NCBI GenBank assembly: GCA_020636775.1
Contig: JACJXF010000005.1
Location: 40,522-104,521 of the forward strand
Direction of reading: 5' to 3'
From: Bacteroidales bacterium
GTDB taxonomy: Bacteria > Bacteroidota > Bacteroidia > Bacteroidales > GCA-2748055
Length of the DNA stretch: 64,000 nt
The notes below the pieces were generated by a model. The model made no database searches. It was not told the DNA's origin and worked only from the letters and a program-made list of their open reading frames with translations. The position numbers were made by a program, and so were the translations under genes. This document shows positions 9,292-17,818 of this stretch, one piece after another (position 1 is the stretch's first letter; each line of letters starts with the position of its first letter).

Positions 9292-9840
9292 ATGCCGAAA
9301 CATACAGAAAAGGAAATTATTGCTTTATTTAAAAATGGTCATAACCAGGACTATGTTTTTAATATCCTGGTAAATGACTATAAAGAGCGTCTGTACTGGC
9401 ATATCAGAAAAATTCTTATTAGTCATGATGATACAGATGACGTTCTTCAAAATACGTTTATAAAGGCCTGGAAAGGTCTGGCCGAATTCAGGGAAGATTC
9501 CAATCTTTTTACCTGGCTTTACCGGATAGCTACAAATGAGGCCTTAAGTTTCCTTCGGAACAGGAAAAGAGCATCATTTCTGCCCTGGACCGGTGTTGAA
9601 TCCAAACTTTCCGAAACTCTTGAATCGGATGATTACTTCAATGCAGATGAAGTCCAATTAAAGCTTCAGAAGGCAATACTGGATCTGCCTGAAAAGCAGA
9701 GACTGGTTTTTAATATGAAATATTATGATGAACTAAAATATGAGGAAATCTCTGAAATTTTAGACACCAGTGTGGGAGCACTTAAGGCATCATATCATCA
9801 TGCAGTAAAAAAAATTGAAAAATATATGAATGACAATTAA
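9292..9840 (+). CDS. ECF-type RNA polymerase sigma factor
   Basis: A 182-residue sigma-70 family protein of the ECF group. Region 2 is at residues 20-90 with DDTDDVLQNTFIKAWKGL (core binding and -10 recognition). Region 4 is at about 122-180 with DLPEKQRLVFNMKYYDELKYEEISEIL and a helix-turn-helix, GALKASYHHAVKKIEKYM. It redirects RNA polymerase to a stress regulon. The downstream gene (26 nt) encodes a single-pass membrane protein and the next a periplasmic Spy-like protein, the usual Bacteroidota arrangement in which the membrane protein restrains the sigma factor. The target promoters cannot be read from this window. Confidence 0.93.
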   Translation: MPKHTEKEIIALFKNGHNQDYVFNILVNDYKERLYWHIRKILISHDDTDDVLQNTFIKAWKGLAEFREDSNLFTWLYRIATNEALSFLRNRKRASFLPWTGVESKLSETLESDDYFNADEVQLKLQKAILDLPEKQRLVFNMKYYDELKYEEISEILDTSVGALKASYHHAVKKIEKYMNDN

Positions 9841-9866
9841 ACCATTCATACTTTTATAAGTCAAAT

Positions 9867-10343
9867 ATGAAAACACTTATGTCTGATAAAAATCAAAATA
9901 GGTTTAACCTTGATGATCTGGAAAAAAAGAACAGTTTCCAGGCTCCTGAAGGCTATTTTGAAAATTTCAACGACAGGCTGAAGGAAAAGCTCTCTTCTGA
10001 ATCGGCCCGGGAAAAGCCGGAAAGAACAATTGTCAGAAGATTAAGCTTTTCTCAATTAGCCATAGCTGCCTCCTTTATTGGAATCATGGCAGTTGCGTAC
10101 AGCGGAGTTAAGTATATGCTCAACCGTCAGGATCAACAGCAAACTGTGCAGCAAACCACATTAGCCAATCTGAGTGATTACCCGGTAGAAGATATCGATG
10201 AGTCGACGCTTTACGAACTTTACAATGAAACAAGCACAGAGGAAAGCTCAAGCCATTCGGCCCTGACAAGCCAGACCGATGATTTGATTGACTACCTTAT
10301 GCTTGAAGATGCAGAAATTGAAGTATTAATGCAGCAACTTTAA
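9867..10343 (+). CDS. Single-pass membrane protein, probable anti-sigma factor
   Basis: A 158-residue protein. The N-terminal cytoplasmic part contains FQAPEGYFENF, a motif common in Bacteroidota proteins encoded after ECF sigma genes. One transmembrane helix lies at about 69-87 (LAIAASFIGIMAVAYSGV). The outer part is Gln-, Thr- and Ser-rich, then acidic. The position between an ECF sigma gene and a Spy-like gene, with gaps of 26 and 10 nt, and the topology point to an anti-sigma or sensor role. No zinc-binding ZAS motif (HxxxCxxC) is visible, so it is not a classical ZAS anti-sigma factor. An internal ATG at codon 5 is an alternative start. Function is inferred from context. Confidence 0.7.
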   Translation: MKTLMSDKNQNRFNLDDLEKKNSFQAPEGYFENFNDRLKEKLSSESAREKPERTIVRRLSFSQLAIAASFIGIMAVAYSGVKYMLNRQDQQQTVQQTTLANLSDYPVEDIDESTLYELYNETSTEESSSHSALTSQTDDLIDYLMLEDAEIEVLMQQL

Positions 10344-10353
10344 TCAAGATATT

Positions 10354-10827
10354 ATGAATATTCTGAACAAAATAATGAAAACTTTCCTGCTGATAAGCTC
10401 CATGTTTTTAGCATTACAAAATATTTCCGCTCAGAACGGACAGAGACTGGATAAACTTCAGGCTGAAAAGATCGCGTTTTTCACAGAGGAACTTTCGCTT
10501 ACAAAAACTGAAGCTGAAAAATTCTGGCCTGTTTACAATGATTACTCTAACAGAAGAGATAAAATTAACCAGGACAGGAAAGCTCTTTATCAATACATCG
10601 ATAAGAACAGTTCCTTTATGAGCGAACAGGAAGTAAAAGATGCACTTGCCAAATTTATACTGTACCAGAAACAGGAAACCGAACTGCTGGAAACCTTTAA
10701 CAGAAAATTCCTAGAAATCCTTCCCCCTGCAAAGGTTATGAAGATTTATGTGACTGAAAACAAATTTAAGGTCTATATCCTGAGACTTATTAAGGATAAT
10801 CGCCAGATCCCATCCCGAGATTATTAA
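10354..10827 (+). CDS. Periplasmic Spy/CpxP-like helical protein
   Basis: A small secreted, mostly helical, highly charged protein. The ORF opens at 10354 (157 residues), but the ATG at 10375 (codon 8) gives a cleaner signal peptide, MKTFLLISSMFLALQNISAQ. The mature part has KIAFFTEELSLTKTEAEKFWPVYNDY, the LTxxEAxxFWP pattern seen in Bacteroidota relatives of the Spy/CpxP periplasmic chaperones. It lies 10 nt after the anti-sigma-like gene and is probably co-transcribed with the ECF sigma factor. A role in sensing or buffering misfolded envelope proteins is plausible but inferred. It cannot be told from sequence alone whether it has chaperone activity. Confidence 0.7.
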   Translation: MNILNKIMKTFLLISSMFLALQNISAQNGQRLDKLQAEKIAFFTEELSLTKTEAEKFWPVYNDYSNRRDKINQDRKALYQYIDKNSSFMSEQEVKDALAKFILYQKQETELLETFNRKFLEILPPAKVMKIYVTENKFKVYILRLIKDNRQIPSRDY

Positions 10828-10865
10828 CAGATCAATTAGAAAGAGCCAATAAATAGAATTCCATA

Positions 10866-10908
10866 TTCAGGCAAAAGGGGTTAAACTAAAGTGCCTGAAG
10901 AAGTTTAA
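10866..10908. repeat. Two interleaved inverted repeats (pseudoknot-like order) between convergent genes
   Basis: TTCAGGCA at 10866-10873 pairs perfectly with TGCCTGAA at 10892-10899. TTAAACT at 10881-10887 pairs perfectly with AGTTTAA at 10902-10908. The order a-b-a'-b' means that both stems together would form an H-type pseudoknot, or that they exclude each other. The site lies in the 108-nt gap between the Spy-like gene and the convergent winged-helix gene, so it may end transcription or be a structured 3' end. No long T-tract follows. Confidence 0.4.
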
Positions 10909-10935
10909 ATGGCAGATATTAAATTAAAACACATG

Positions 10936-11124
10936 CTATACCAGGGTAATCTTAAGGGAATCGGCCTGTTGCCTTACAATTCCTTCTTCTTTCATCTCCT
11001 GGATAAATTTATACCCGGTCTGAGGAGATAAGGAAACTTCCCTGATAATATCACCCAGGTATAAACTTCCCTTCATTTTTAAAAGAGAAATAATTTTTTC
11101 CCTGAGTTGGTAATTCGTATTCAT
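10936..11124 (-). CDS. Small winged-helix (ArsR/MarR-like) DNA-binding protein
   Basis: A 62-residue protein that is essentially one winged helix-turn-helix. The first helix is LREKIISLLKMKG, the turn and recognition helix are LGDIIREVSLSPQTGYKFIQEM, and a wing follows in EGIVRQQADSLKITLV. The ATG at 11124 is clear. It lies 136 nt downstream of hutH on the same strand and is convergent with the Spy-like gene. There is no effector or dimerisation domain, so it could act as a small transcription factor or be the minimal domain of a larger lost protein. Conserved-looking but not a family I can name. Confidence 0.6.
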   Translation of the reverse strand: MNTNYQLREKIISLLKMKGSLYLGDIIREVSLSPQTGYKFIQEMKEEGIVRQQADSLKITLV

Positions 11125-11260
11125 TTTAAAATGTATTTAAAGCTTGTAACTACTTAAAAACCTACACCTTAAAATATACGAATTGTTTATGGATATGTCA
11201 ACTTTCCGGGGAAATAATTTTAAGATTCTGAAATGTTTTACAACAAGATTAAATTGACTA

Positions 11261-12784
11261 CTATCCCTGAATATCTGTGTCGTTTTCTTCCTCTGGCAGT
11301 TGCAATACTATTTCCCGGAGAAAATCAACGGTTTTGTTAATATCAGTATACATAACCTTATCGTCCTCAATAAAATCCACTCTCTTACGATATTGTAAAA
11401 GAATGTCTTCCAGAAAAGAAGAAGTTCTTGCCGGTCTCCTGAAGTCCATTGCCTGTGCAGCATTATAAAGCTCAATGGCAAGTATTCTTTCGAGGTTCTC
11501 CATTACTTTGTATGCCTTTACAGCTGCATTGGCGCCCATACTTACATGGTCTTCCTGTCCCTGCGATGACTCAATACTGTCGACCGAACTGGGCGTGGAT
11601 AATTGTTTATTGTGACTAACCATAGAAGCGGCTGTATACTGAGGTATCATAAAACCCGAATTCAGACCCGGATTTGCGGCAAGAAAAGGCGGCAGGTTCC
11701 TGTGGCCGCCAACCAGCTGATAAGTCCTTCTTTCAGAAATATTTCCCAGCTCTGACATGGCAATAGCAAGGTTATCCAGAGCCAGAGCAAGGGGTTGCCC
11801 ATGGAAATTCCCAGCAGAAATAATCAGATCTTCTTCAGGGAAAATGGTTGGATTATCGGTTACGGAATTAATTTCCCTCTGGAAAACATAGGCAACATAT
11901 TTAATAGAGTCTTTCGATGCTCCGTGAACCTGCGGAATACAACGAAATGAGTATGGATCCTGAACATGTTTTTTAGGTCTGTTAATAAGCTCGCTGTCAT
12001 TTAAGAGCCATCTGACCCTGGCTGCAGTTTTAATCTGACCTTCGTAGGGTCTGATTTTTTGTATAAGTTCGTGAAAAGGCTCAATGCGACCATCGAAGGC
12101 TTCAAGTGACAGGGAGGCAATAATATCCGACAATTGTGAAAGCTTAAATACCCTAAGGCATAGTTCCACCCCGTATGCACTCATAAATTGGGTTCCGTTG
12201 AGTAAAGCCAGACCTTCTTTTGATTTAAGGTCAATTGGATCCCAGTTAAATTTCTTCAGAATTTCAGCAGAAGGATATTTTTTACCTCTGTAATACACCT
12301 CTCCAAGACCGATTAACGGAAGACTCATATGAGCCAGAGGAGCCAGATCTCCGGAAGCACCCAGTGAACCATACTGGTATACAACAGGGTATATTTCTTC
12401 ATTATAAAGATCCAGAAGGCGCTGAACTGTGATTAACTGAACTCCTGAGTTTCCGTAGGAAAGTGACTGAGCCTTAAGAAAAAGCATTAGTTTCACAATC
12501 CTTTGAGGAACCTCCTCTCCTATCCCGCATGCATGAGACATTACCAGGTTTTTTTGAAGTTTACCCAGGTCTTCACGTGAAATAACTCGATTGTATAAGG
12601 ATCCAAAACCTGTATTTATTCCATAGATAAGCTCTTCGCCGCTCTCAAGCCTCTTATCCAGATACTCCCTGCACCTTTTAATTTTTTTGACTGCCTCTTC
12701 CGAAAGCACTAATTTAGAGGGAGATTCTAAAATTTGTGATAATTTGGAAAAGTTAATGTTTTGTGAATCAATATAATGAAGCAT
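11261..12784 (-). CDS. hutH: Histidine ammonia-lyase (aromatic amino acid lyase family)
   Basis: A 507-residue protein of the usual HAL length. The MIO electrophile forms from Ala-Ser-Gly in GSLGASGDLAPLAH, which is intact. The active-site Tyr region is YGINTGFGSLYN, and NLVMSHACGIGE matches the His-containing selectivity loop of histidine lyases. SVTDNPTIF and QSSQGQEDHVSMG-like C-terminal signatures are present. It converts L-histidine to urocanate plus ammonia. No hutU, hutI or formimidoyltransferase gene is nearby; the gene follows hisS by 133 nt. A tyrosine/phenylalanine lyase activity (as in flexirubin or aryl polyene clusters) is a lesser possibility, but no polyene genes are seen here. 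Confidence 0.9.
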   Translation of the reverse strand: MLHYIDSQNINFSKLSQILESPSKLVLSEEAVKKIKRCREYLDKRLESGEELIYGINTGFGSLYNRVISREDLGKLQKNLVMSHACGIGEEVPQRIVKLMLFLKAQSLSYGNSGVQLITVQRLLDLYNEEIYPVVYQYGSLGASGDLAPLAHMSLPLIGLGEVYYRGKKYPSAEILKKFNWDPIDLKSKEGLALLNGTQFMSAYGVELCLRVFKLSQLSDIIASLSLEAFDGRIEPFHELIQKIRPYEGQIKTAARVRWLLNDSELINRPKKHVQDPYSFRCIPQVHGASKDSIKYVAYVFQREINSVTDNPTIFPEEDLIISAGNFHGQPLALALDNLAIAMSELGNISERRTYQLVGGHRNLPPFLAANPGLNSGFMIPQYTAASMVSHNKQLSTPSSVDSIESSQGQEDHVSMGANAAVKAYKVMENLERILAIELYNAAQAMDFRRPARTSSFLEDILLQYRKRVDFIEDDKVMYTDINKTVDFLREIVLQLPEEENDTDIQG

Positions 12785-12917
12785 GCGTTAAGTTTTGAAA
12801 TCAGGTCTCCAAGAACAGAAAAAAATAAATTACCAGCAATGCTATTAAACATTCTGTTTAGAAAACTGATAAAAATTCAGTCATCCCAGGGCAATATCAG
12901 AAAGCTGAGAAGTTTAA

Positions 12918-14285
12918 CTACGCACCGAACTTTTTATATAGTTCTTCAAAGTCTAAAGTTTCCTGTTCGCCGGATTTCATATTTTTCAGAGTGAGTTGCC
13001 CCTTCGACAGTTCATCTTCCCCGGCAAGAGCTACAAAAGGAATATTATTAATATTGGCAAAACTCATTTGCTTTTTCATCTTTGCAGAATCAGGATATAA
13101 TTCAACCGCTATACCCATTGAGCGCAGCTTTGAGATAACTGGTAGAACTGCAAATGCTTCATTATGACCAAAATTCACAAAAATAATCTGAGTTCCTGAC
13201 TCTGCTTCGACAGGAAAAAGATTTAAATGTAGCATCACATCATAAATCCTGTCTGCTCCAAACGAGACGCCCACCCCGGAAACTCCTTCCATTCCAAAAA
13301 TACCGGTCAGGTTATCATAACGTCCTCCACCGCAAATACTTCCTATCTCGGCATCCATGGCCTTTACTTCGATAATACAACCTGTATAATAGTTTAAGCC
13401 TCTTGCAAGTGTAAGATCAATTTCCAGCTGGCTGCTTATCCCGAAGGCTATGAGAAAATGGAAAATTGATTTAAGCTCTTCGATCCCCTCAAGTCCAACA
13501 GCAGAGCTTCCAAGGTACTTTTCAAGGAAAATAATCTTTTCTTCATTGGAACCAGACATGTTAAATAAAGGACCCAGCCTGTCAACCGAATCTTTACTTA
13601 TGCCTCTTTCGGTCAGTTCAGCTATTACCTTTTCCCTTCCAATTTTTTCTATCTTATCAAGGGCAATGGTGATCTCGGTAATTTTGTCGGACTGACCGAT
13701 TATCTCAGCAATTCCGGCAAGTATTTTTCTATTGTTCAGCTTAATATTTGCACGAATTTTTAGCCGTGTAAAAACAAGGTCAATAATTTTAATCAATTCA
13801 ACTTCATTTAAAAGGGAATCGCTTCCTATAGTATCAACATCACACTGGTAAAATTCGCGGTACCTGCCTTTCTGGGGCCTGTCGGCACGCCATACCGGCT
13901 GTATCTGATATCTTTTAAAAGGAAAGTTAATCTCATTACGATGTTGCACAACGTATCGGGCAAAGGGAACCGTCAGATCATACCTCAGCCCTTTTTCAGA
14001 GATTGAATTGGATAATTTCAATGAATCCTCATTTGCAATAGCATCTTTATCTGACTTAGACAGAAAATCGCCTGAATTTAAGATCCTGAAAAGCAGCTTG
14101 TCACCTTCTTCTCCATATTTTCCAAGCAATGTACTTAAATTTTCCATGGCTGGTGTTTCAATAGGTAAATAGCCAAATAGCTGGAAAATTTCACGAATGG
14201 AAGAAAAAATATAATTTCTGCGAACCATTTCAAGTGGTGAGAAATCTCTTGTGCCAGAGGGAATTGAAGGTTTTGTAAATGCCAT
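12918..14285 (-). CDS. hisS: Histidyl-tRNA synthetase
   Basis: A 455-residue class II synthetase that charges tRNA-His. Motif 1 lies near GTRDFSPLEMVRRNYIF. Motif 2 is QPVWRADRPQKGRYREFYQCDVD, with the ATP-binding Arg. The His-specific segments LARGLNYYTG and CGGGRYDNL follow, and the C-terminal anticodon-binding domain spans about residues 360-455 (IIFVNFGHNEAFAVLPVISKL). It lies 56 nt after the unknown secreted protein gene and 133 nt before hutH, so the two histidine-related genes may share a transcript. The ATG at 14285 fits the family start (MAFTKPSIPSGTRDF). Confidence 0.96.
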   Translation of the reverse strand: MAFTKPSIPSGTRDFSPLEMVRRNYIFSSIREIFQLFGYLPIETPAMENLSTLLGKYGEEGDKLLFRILNSGDFLSKSDKDAIANEDSLKLSNSISEKGLRYDLTVPFARYVVQHRNEINFPFKRYQIQPVWRADRPQKGRYREFYQCDVDTIGSDSLLNEVELIKIIDLVFTRLKIRANIKLNNRKILAGIAEIIGQSDKITEITIALDKIEKIGREKVIAELTERGISKDSVDRLGPLFNMSGSNEEKIIFLEKYLGSSAVGLEGIEELKSIFHFLIAFGISSQLEIDLTLARGLNYYTGCIIEVKAMDAEIGSICGGGRYDNLTGIFGMEGVSGVGVSFGADRIYDVMLHLNLFPVEAESGTQIIFVNFGHNEAFAVLPVISKLRSMGIAVELYPDSAKMKKQMSFANINNIPFVALAGEDELSKGQLTLKNMKSGEQETLDFEELYKKFGA

Positions 14286-14341
14286 TAATTACTTTTTATT
14301 ATTTTTTATCTTGGGATTATCTGATGATCAAATACTTGCCT

Positions 14342-15190
14342 TTATTTGGCCAGTTTTTTCAGATCCGACTCAAGCAAGCCATCAGGTTTTTTATCGGAGA
14401 TCATGTGGTAATCAAAATAATAAAACTTTGCATCCGCTGCTCCGATTAATATATTGTAACACCTGGCTTCCGTCCGTTTTCCCTCGGGTCCTACTTTATG
14501 AAGAAAGACAATATTTTCATCTGCATCGTCAATGGCCTGTTTGATTTCTTCCCGGGTTACAATTTTGAATTTATAGGGATAGATTGCTTTTATTCTGGCC
14601 GGAGTGCTGATTTCAGGTGATAATTCATCCTGGACCAGATAAAGTGTTTTGGTATGGACATCCCCGATATTATCATTATAGAATTTGAATATATTATTTG
14701 AAATTAATTCCGGCTTCTCATAAATCAGATTAACGTGGTTCTGAATAAATTTAACAATAGTGCCAAGTTTATAAATATAGTTTTCAGGATCAGTACCAAA
14801 ATATGCAAGCGGAACGGAGCAGACATCCCTCAGGTCATCAATTGTCAGATTCGGACCACCCAGTGAATAGTGCAGAAATAGGTAACGCGATTCGGTTTTG
14901 TCTTTTTCAAAACTTACCAAAGAGGTATACAAAAACGAGTAATTTTCATTTGAAGAGAGTTTTTCAAATTCGGAGCTTTTTATGAATTCAAATTTGTTAA
15001 GCGTCCATACTCTTGCCATTACCTCCTTAATTTCAAAGTTGAAGTCCGATATGGGACTTTCGTCAAGTACTACATAAGTTTTTGATTTAATTACTTTTCC
15101 AAGGTCTTCCTTTGTTGGCAAATATTCAACCTGTGCAAAGCCGGAACCAGCTATCAGTACTGAAATAATCAAAAGTGCGTATCGTTTCAT
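14342..15190 (-). CDS. Secreted protein of unknown function
   Basis: A 282-residue protein with a clear signal peptide (MKRYALLIISVLIAGSGFAQ). I do not recognise the family. The mature part is charged and mixed alpha/beta, without obvious repeats, Cys pairs or catalytic motifs. It lies 11 nt downstream of another secreted protein gene on the same strand, so the two are probably translated from one message and may work together in the periplasm or outer membrane. There is no lipobox Cys. The next gene downstream is hisS (56 nt). Confidence 0.6.
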   Translation of the reverse strand: MKRYALLIISVLIAGSGFAQVEYLPTKEDLGKVIKSKTYVVLDESPISDFNFEIKEVMARVWTLNKFEFIKSSEFEKLSSNENYSFLYTSLVSFEKDKTESRYLFLHYSLGGPNLTIDDLRDVCSVPLAYFGTDPENYIYKLGTIVKFIQNHVNLIYEKPELISNNIFKFYNDNIGDVHTKTLYLVQDELSPEISTPARIKAIYPYKFKIVTREEIKQAIDDADENIVFLHKVGPEGKRTEARCYNILIGAADAKFYYFDYHMISDKKPDGLLESDLKKLAK

Positions 15191-15201
15191 GGTATTGTAA
15201 A

Positions 15202-15882
15202 TTAATTGTTAACAGGGATGTATAATGGATTTCGTTCATTAAATTTTCGAATATACAGGAATTTCATTTGTTTCTTTTTCTTTTTTCCAAGAGCAGCAAA
15301 TTCATCATAAAGTTCCGGATCCTTCATTAAAAGAACTTCCAGACTCTGGATATCATAATCATATATCTTTCCGGTCTGGAAGTCAATAATATATTGCCGC
15401 ATCTCGGTTGTAGTTGTAGCTGCGGAATTGGAAGGGTAACGGTAATAATAGGGATTATAATAATACGGATCGTAATAACCTGAATTATAGGTTGTTATAT
15501 TCGCTACAAAATGACAAATACTACCAATCACCGTTATTCGTGAAAAATTTCCGCCTATCCTGATATACACGATTCCATTTCTGCTAAACCCCCAGATTTT
15601 CTCCACGGGAATGGATTGTTGCACACCAAAATCATCAAAAAATATTATCTTCTTTTCCTTAAGCAGGTTGGTAAAGAAATCAGGATCTGTATGATCCGTT
15701 TCCGATGATATTCTTGTTACCGGTATGGGCTTATTTGCTTTTAACTGTTCAAAACTAATATATAAGCCATCTTTAAATTTAAAGTCGGGAGTATACTTTA
15801 TTGTACCTTCCGGTTGGTCTTGCGCTATCAGGCTTATACAGGCGTAAATACTTATAAAAAATAACAGTATTGGCTTATTCAT
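15202..15882 (-). CDS. Secreted protein of unknown function with Tyr-rich loop
   Basis: A 226-residue protein with a signal peptide (MNKPILLFFISIYACISLIAQ). Near residues 138-150 it has a Tyr/Pro/Asn-rich segment, YYDPYYYNPYYYRY, which looks like a flexible exposed loop. A basic run, GKKKKKQMKF, lies near the C terminus. I recognise no domain. It is the first gene of a pair with the downstream secreted protein (11 nt). A -7 promoter box lies 76-83 nt upstream. Divergent from the hybrid kinase gene. Confidence 0.6.
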   Translation of the reverse strand: MNKPILLFFISIYACISLIAQDQPEGTIKYTPDFKFKDGLYISFEQLKANKPIPVTRISSETDHTDPDFFTNLLKEKKIIFFDDFGVQQSIPVEKIWGFSRNGIVYIRIGGNFSRITVIGSICHFVANITTYNSGYYDPYYYNPYYYRYPSNSAATTTTEMRQYIIDFQTGKIYDYDIQSLEVLLMKDPELYDEFAALGKKKKKQMKFLYIRKFNERNPLYIPVNN

Positions 15883-15957
15883 TTCATAAAATTTTCCTGT
15901 TCCGGGATTTTCGGTAACTCAAAAGTACCAATTAAGCTATTTAATAAAAAACAAGGG

Positions 15958-15965
15958 CAAATATA
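15958..15965 (-). promoter_or_regulatory. -7 box upstream of the two unknown secreted proteins
   Basis: The minus strand reads TATATTTG, a full match to TAnnTTTG, 76 nt before the ATG at 15882. No strong -33 match is seen. It supports a two-gene transcript beginning here. Confidence 0.4.
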
Positions 15966-16126
15966 ATTATGCAAAATTGGAATTATTTCCGGTCTATTGC
16001 ACTTTAAACAGCTCAAATCAAATAATAAACTATACTGGTAACATTTTGTTCCCAAATTCGTAAACAATTTTTACCTTGTGCACAATTAAGTTGCTTAATG
16101 CAAGATTCATTCCAAAATAAATTAAA

Positions 16127-17818
16127 ATGAACCTGGTTACATTATTAAAGAAGGTTTTTACCTCCGGAGCGAATTTTAAGGATGAAAAGACCCGTGACCA
16201 GGTATTTCATTTCAATTTCTTCGCCATATTATTTGGGATAATATCTGCCGTTTCTGGAATAAGACATCTTCTTAATAATGACTTTTTATCGGCCTCTGTA
16301 TTTCTCGGATTATTTGCTTTTATCCTTCTTGTTGTGCTTCTTCCTCCCTTTAAAAAATTTCCTTTTGGAGGGCTTATAATAATTCTTCTCTTTGAAATTT
16401 CAGCTGTTTATTCATTCTTATTTGGAGAGCGTATTCCATTTGGTTGGATTTTTATATTATTATTTCCTTTCTTTTCAATTAAATTGCTGGGAACCAAAAA
16501 TGGGACTATTCATTCAATCGCTTTGGCTGTTCTTCTGATTACATCCTATTTCCTTCCTTTTTCAGGAATCTCAGCAATCATTTCAGGCTCATTTCTTATT
16601 AATTTCTTTCTTATATATTTTCTTGGATTGATACTGATTTTTCTGGCAGAGGACAACAAAAAGCAGCAATTAAACGAACTCATAAAACAGTCAGAAGAAA
16701 ATGTTCAGGAACTCCGACACAAGAATGAATTCATTTCCGATTTATCCCATCAGCTTCGGACTTCCCTGAGTAACATTATTCTGGTAAATAATCTGATATA
16801 TAATTCAAGCCTTGATAAAAACCAAAAGGAATTGATCGACACCTTACGTGCTTCAACGAACAATTTACTTGAGGCTGTAAATAAGATTGTTAATTTCTCA
16901 CAACCAGATCTGATTATAAAAAAAGAAAGTTTTGCAAGTTTTAATTTAACGGAAACACTGGGCAATATTGTCAATCTTTTTGCAGACAAATGCGAAATCA
17001 GGATCACGCTTGACGTCTCACCCAATATCCATAACTTTCTTCTTGGAGATCCGATTAAATTAAAACAGATTTTTTTAAATCTTTTGCAAAGTATACTATT
17101 TTCAGACGGGAGCCTTTTGATAGATGAAGTAATAATTAATGTTATTCCTGAGAAAGAGACTAAATCGGAGTTTAAAGTACTGTTCAATATTGACGTGAAA
17201 TATTCAGGTTCAGATCGACCAAATGAGAATTCAGATGTAGTAACACCCCGCTTAAAGGCTGATTTTACCAACACCGCAAAATTGATCAGCTATTCGGGAG
17301 GTCAGTTAAATATTTCACAAACCGGAAATACAAATGTGTACAGCTTCATACTTTCTTATCAAAAAGATTTATCGAAGAAATCGGATGAAGGAAGCGGTAA
17401 AATTCTGATTGATGAACCTAAGTCAGTTAATCTGAATCAATCGAATGTTTTGCTTGTTGAGGATAATCTGATAAATCAGAAAATAGTGATTCTTTCCCTG
17501 AAAAACATGGTAAAAAATATTGACATTGCCAGCAATGGGAAAGAAGCTCTTGAAAAATTCGGAACTTCAAAGTATGATATAATCCTGATGGATATTCAAA
17601 TGCCAGTTATGGATGGAATTGTTGCGACAAAGAAAATCAGGGAAATTGAATCAAGCACCAATATGCAAACTCCCATAATTGCCATCACTGCCAATGCTCT
17701 TTCTGGTGACAGGGAGACCTGTCTGGCCGTAGGGATGAACGATTATATCAGTAAACCTTTTCAGGTCGATATATTGATACAGAAGATGAAAAACCTGCTC
17801 AATAAAAAGGCAGTCTGA
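16127..17818 (+). CDS. Membrane hybrid histidine kinase with degenerate ATPase domain and a receiver domain
   Basis: A 563-residue protein with five or six transmembrane helices in residues 30-175. A short coiled coil leads to a HisKA dimerisation domain with His208 in DLSHQLRTSLSN. The catalytic domain follows at about 270-410 but is degenerate. The N box reads LNLLQSILFS with Ser322 where Asn is expected. The DxGxG box is replaced by KYSGSDRP, and the second glycine box by TNTAKLISYSGG. A complete receiver domain spans 439-560, with LLVEDN, phospho-acceptor Asp489 in LMDIQMP, Thr in AITANA and Lys in ISKPF. It may act as a scaffold or phosphatase, or take phosphate from a partner. Its stop codon abuts that of the convergent SpoIIE gene. 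Confidence 0.88.
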   Translation: MNLVTLLKKVFTSGANFKDEKTRDQVFHFNFFAILFGIISAVSGIRHLLNNDFLSASVFLGLFAFILLVVLLPPFKKFPFGGLIIILLFEISAVYSFLFGERIPFGWIFILLFPFFSIKLLGTKNGTIHSIALAVLLITSYFLPFSGISAIISGSFLINFFLIYFLGLILIFLAEDNKKQQLNELIKQSEENVQELRHKNEFISDLSHQLRTSLSNIILVNNLIYNSSLDKNQKELIDTLRASTNNLLEAVNKIVNFSQPDLIIKKESFASFNLTETLGNIVNLFADKCEIRITLDVSPNIHNFLLGDPIKLKQIFLNLLQSILFSDGSLLIDEVIINVIPEKETKSEFKVLFNIDVKYSGSDRPNENSDVVTPRLKADFTNTAKLISYSGGQLNISQTGNTNVYSFILSYQKDLSKKSDEGSGKILIDEPKSVNLNQSNVLLVEDNLINQKIVILSLKNMVKNIDIASNGKEALEKFGTSKYDIILMDIQMPVMDGIVATKKIREIESSTNMQTPIIAITANALSGDRETCLAVGMNDYISKPFQVDILIQKMKNLLNKKAV

